Source: Paenibacillus sp. V4I7 (GTDB lineage: Bacteria > Bacillota > Bacilli > Paenibacillales > NBRC-103111). Taken from it: 64,000 nucleotides of DNA. The notes below the pieces were generated by a model that was given only the letters and a program-made list of their open reading frames with translations, made no database searches and had not been told where the DNA came from. The position numbers and the translations under genes are program-made. Positions 61,751 through 64,000 of the stretch are shown here, piece by piece (positions within the stretch are counted from its first letter, which is position 1; each line of letters starts with the position of its first letter). The DNA is taken from positions 2,418,001 through 2,482,000 of the forward strand of contig NZ_JAUSZD010000002.1 of assembly GCF_030817275.1 (NCBI RefSeq). The letters are read 5' to 3'.

Positions 61751-62305
61751 ATGACTGTCAGATGCGGTTGGGTTAATGAAGATCCGTTATATATCGATTA
61801 CCATGATCATGAATGGGGGGTTCCTGTCCATGAGGATCGCCATTTGTTCGAGATGCTTAACCTGGAAGGTGCACAAGCGGGACTGAGCTGGTATACGATT
61901 CTGAAGAAGAGAGAGGGCTACCGTGAAGCGTTCGACGGGTTTGATCCTCAGCTTATTGTGAACTATGACGATAAGAAGCTTAATGAACTTCTTGAGAATT
62001 CAGGGATCGTACGCAATCGCTTGAAAATAGCGTCTGTTGTTCAGAATGCGAAAGCCTTTCTAAAGGTGCAGCAAGAGTTTGGTACGTTTGATTCCTATAT
62101 CTGGGGATTCGTTGGCGGGAAGCCGATCAACAATCATTGGACGGATATGAGTCAGGTACCTGCTACGACGGAAATCTCGGATGCTATGAGCAAAGATTTA
62201 AAAAAACGCGGCTTCAAGTTCGTAGGTTCGACGATTTGTTATGCTTATATGCAAGCGGTTGGCATGGTGAACGATCACAACCAAACCTGTTTTCGATATA
62301 AATAA
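61751..62305 (+). CDS. tag: DNA-3-methyladenine glycosylase I
   Basis: A 184-residue Tag-type enzyme: RCGWVNEDPLYIDYHDHEWG start, EGAQAGLSWYTIL helix region, and FVGSTICYAYMQAVGMVNDH near the end with the metal-binding residues. It removes 3-methyladenine from DNA. GAGGTGA lies before the ATG at 61751; GTG 61739 is a poor alternative. A LexA-like box in its promoter suggests SOS control. Confidence 0.92.
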   Translation: MTVRCGWVNEDPLYIDYHDHEWGVPVHEDRHLFEMLNLEGAQAGLSWYTILKKREGYREAFDGFDPQLIVNYDDKKLNELLENSGIVRNRLKIASVVQNAKAFLKVQQEFGTFDSYIWGFVGGKPINNHWTDMSQVPATTEISDAMSKDLKKRGFKFVGSTICYAYMQAVGMVNDHNQTCFRYK

Positions 62306-62314
62306 AGAATAAAG

Positions 62315-62360
62315 AAAAGGCCATCTGATAGGACGATCGTCCAAATCAGATGGCCTTTTT
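62315..62360. terminator. bidirectional intrinsic terminator
   Basis: AAAAGGCCATCTGAT/ATCAGATGGCCTTTTT stem with a GGACGATCGTCC inner helix, between tag and the convergent gene at 62370. Confidence 0.9.
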
Positions 62361-62369
62361 GTGCTTCAA

Positions 62370-62672
62370 TCAGGCGTATTGGAGTTGTTTCTCCATTAGA
62401 TTGGTTTTAATTAAATAAATACGCTTACGAATGTAGAAGTCATATACGGCTCCTGTTAGTTCGCGAGGTTTAATGCGGTTATTTGTGTCGTTATCTATGA
62501 TTGTCACCGAACCATCGTCATAAAACTTGAACGTATAATCGGCGTAGTGGGTATGTGCTTCGTCAAGCATGGCGTCAATCTGTCCGGGAAGAAGATGGTC
62601 AGTGTCACACAATGCCTTGTGGTACCAATAATCTCTCTCTATAAAACGGAAATTGTGACTGGTGTTCATCAT
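62370..62672 (-). CDS. unknown protein with SOS-type promoter boxes, 100 residues
   Basis: I do not recognise it. Cytoplasmic, charged, with aromatic-rich segments (RFIERDYWYHKA, YTFKFYDDGSVTII) and a basic C-terminal helix. GAGGAGG lies 8 bases before the ATG at 62672. Two LexA-like boxes surround its predicted -10 (see 62696-62737), so it is likely part of the SOS response. A function cannot be inferred. Confidence 0.65.
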   Translation of the reverse strand: MMNTSHNFRFIERDYWYHKALCDTDHLLPGQIDAMLDEAHTHYADYTFKFYDDGSVTIIDNDTNNRIKPRELTGAVYDFYIRKRIYLIKTNLMEKQLQYA

Positions 62673-62695
62673 GTTAACAACCTCCTCATCTAATT

Positions 62696-62737
62696 GGAAC
62701 ATCTGTTCTTATTTATATTATAGCAAACAAGTGTTCG
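62696..62737 (-). promoter_or_regulatory. two LexA-like boxes over the promoter of the 62370-62672 gene
   Basis: Read on the minus strand: CGAACACTTGTTTG at 62737-62724 and AGAACAGATGTTCC at 62709-62696, on either side of a TATAAT-type -10 (62722-62717). The second keeps the GAAC-RNRY-GTTC core exactly; the first has one purine mismatch. The tag promoter holds a near-identical site. Confidence 0.6.
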
Positions 62738-62781
62738 TAATGGAAGAGGAATCTATGAAAAATGGGAAATATTTTCATAGG

Positions 62782-62813
62782 CAAAAAAACCTCCAATCAA
62801 TAGGATTGGAGGT
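62782..62813 (-). terminator. intrinsic terminator of the YpdA gene
   Basis: AACCTCCAATC/GATTGGAGGTT hairpin followed by T7 on the minus strand; it overlaps the last codons of the gene. Confidence 0.8.
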
Positions 62814-63787
62814 TCGTTCTGGAAACGATATGCTTCGTGATTGCCAGACCATGCATTCGGCCTGTTTCAATGAATATTTCGTTCGCATCATATTTAGATG
62901 AAGCGACAACACCAGCCACATATAAACCAGGGATGTTCGTTTCCATCGTGTCAGGTTGGACAAGAGGAGCGTTAGTTTCTTCGTGAAATTGTACACCGAT
63001 GGAGGTTAGAAGCCCACGATCCGGTCGAAATCCGGTTAGGGCAAGTACGAAGTCATTGTCTAAAGTGACGTGTTCGGTTGCTTTTCGTACGATAATGGTA
63101 TGCTCATCAATACGTTCCACTTGGGAATCGAACCACATGTGAATACGGCCTTTTTTTACCATACTTTCAAATAGCGGACGAACCCATGGTTTGATGTTGG
63201 CTGAGAAGTCATTGCCGCGGTAAACCACCGTAACTTCAGCGCCAACTCTTAGCAAATCCATAGCGGCATCGACCGCGGAGTTGTTTCCGCCAATAACGGC
63301 TACTTTTGCCCCAGCATAAGGATGGGCTTCTTTATAATAATGCGTCGTCTTTGGCAGTTCTTCACCGGGAATACCGAGCAAATTAGGATGATCAAAGTAG
63401 CCCGTAGCTACGATGACATTGCGCGTGTTATACGCCGCCTTTTTTCCCAAATTGATCTTCCGTATGTACCGTAAATCCTGTCTCTAAGCGTTCGATAGAA
63501 ACAACTTCCTCATAGGAACGAATTCGCAGCTGTTCTCTACGCGCAACCTCTCTGTAGTAGACCAAAGCTTCTTGGCGATAAGGTTTTTCATGAGGTGTTG
63601 TGAACGGATAACCGCCAATTTCCAACAGCTCTGGCGTGCTGAAAAACTGTAAATAGGTAGGATATAAATAAATGGCATTGACGATGCAGCTTTTTTCTAT
63701 AAGTAAAGGTGAAAGGCCTTCGCGCTGTAAGGCGATAGCGGCTGATAATCCGCAAGGACCCGCACCAATAACGATGACTTGTTCCAA
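62797..63787 (-). pseudogene. ypdA: YpdA-type bacillithiol disulfide reductase, split by a frameshift
   Basis: An FAD/NAD(P) oxidoreductase of about 330 residues in two frames. The N-terminal frame starts LEQVIVIGAGPCGLS (FAD site) and the other has GGNNSAVDAA (NADPH site) and FRPDRGLL...IPGLYVAGVV. One extra A in an A6 run (63440-63445, T on the plus strand) breaks the frame; with five A it reads FGKKAAYNTRNVIVATGY. Start TTG 63787 behind GGGGAGG. YpdA is proposed to reduce bacillithiol disulfide, matching ytxJ in this window. The split may be a sequencing error. Confidence 0.85.
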
Positions 63788-63863
63788 TTGTGACAACCTC
63801 CCCAAAACTAAATACTTATTCCATAGTATCGCAAGCTGAGGGAGATGCCAAGTTGCGCAAAGC

Positions 63864-63913
63864 AAAAAAGAGCAGACGGTTACCCCTAACCTTAGGAAAT
63901 AACAGACTGCTCT
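63864..63913 (-). terminator. intrinsic terminator of the gene at 63931
   Basis: On the minus strand: AGAGCAG...CTGCTCT stem with inner GTTA/TAAC and CCTAA/TTAGG helices, then T6. Confidence 0.82.
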
Positions 63914-63930
63914 AAATCTAAGAATGCCAC

Positions 63931-64000
63931 TTACTTCTGATTCAATTGTTGCTCTTCGTTATCTTCGCTAATGTCGTCTTGCGCAATGTTGACAGGTGTC
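63931..64000 (-). CDS. C-terminal end of an unknown gene (5' end outside window)
   Basis: The minus-strand frame reads TPVNIAQDDISEDNEEQQ and four more residues, then TAA at 63933-63931. An acidic, Gln/Asn-rich tail with no recognisable motif. A strong terminator follows, which supports this as a gene end. The identity cannot be judged. Confidence 0.5.
   Translation of the reverse strand, partial: TPVNIAQDDISEDNEEQQLNQK

Noticed and set aside
1..64000. tRNA, rRNA, CRISPR arrays or insertion sequences
   Set aside because: Reading the gaps between genes I saw no cloverleaf-like sequence, no regularly spaced repeats and no transposase-like frame. A dedicated tRNA and CRISPR search would be needed to be certain.

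Overview
The window looks like chromosomal DNA from a spore-forming member of the Bacillales, most likely Paenibacillus or a close relative. It carries bacillithiol-linked genes (a YtxJ-type bacilliredoxin and a YpdA-type reductase), an aa3-600 type quinol oxidase operon in qoxABCD order, an mntABCD operon, a spore-coat-type YheC/YheD ATP-grasp protein, strong AGGAGG ribosome binding sites and many intrinsic terminators. I see no rRNA, tRNA, CRISPR array, insertion sequence or prophage. Nearly all of it is ordinary chromosomal gene content.

Layout. 0-10 kb: tail of a PucR-type regulator, a Tat-exported phosphoesterase, YtxJ, two transporters, an M20 amidohydrolase, a GDSL esterase, a hemolysin III protein, an SDR dehydrogenase and a tandem DegV pair. 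10-20 kb: HelD, glutathione peroxidase, then a 16-codon leader ORF followed by mutually exclusive hairpins and a strong terminator in front of a stand-alone HisRS-type anticodon-binding domain protein; a PIG-L deacetylase, a MOSC protein, a MoxR/RavA ATPase plus VWA partner, and a beta-propeller protein paired with a MoaD/ThiS-like protein. 20-38 kb: spore and envelope genes, topoisomerase III, uracil-DNA glycosylase, an M3 peptidase, a zinc phospholipase-like protein, a four-PAS histidine kinase, a deoxynucleoside kinase and a flavin monooxygenase. 38-49 kb: qoxABCD, an L,D-transpeptidase, an M29 aminopeptidase, an MFS transporter and uridine kinase. 49-64 kb: a lipoprotein/sensor kinase/HD-GYP response regulator operon, mntABCD with a probable MntR site, a patatin-like protein, a TPP-riboswitch-controlled thiamine-precursor uptake operon, an SOS-type locus (tag and a small unknown protein, both with LexA-like boxes), and a YpdA gene.

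Working groups: qoxABCD is one respiratory complex; mntABCD is one manganese importer; thiY, a thiamine-binding protein, thiX, thiZ and a TatD-like gene form one operon behind the riboswitch; the kinase and HD-GYP genes overlap by four bases and should form a phosphorelay that controls cyclic-di-GMP turnover. Two genes in the last 5 kb (thiX and ypdA) are split by one extra A in a homopolymer, which may be sequencing error or real lesions.

The least explained signals are the leader-peptide attenuator at 13.1-13.25 kb, a repeated GATAC-N5-GTATC palindrome lying over two predicted promoters (35.18 and 43.17 kb), and the LexA-like boxes around an uncharacterised 100-residue protein at 62.4-62.7 kb.
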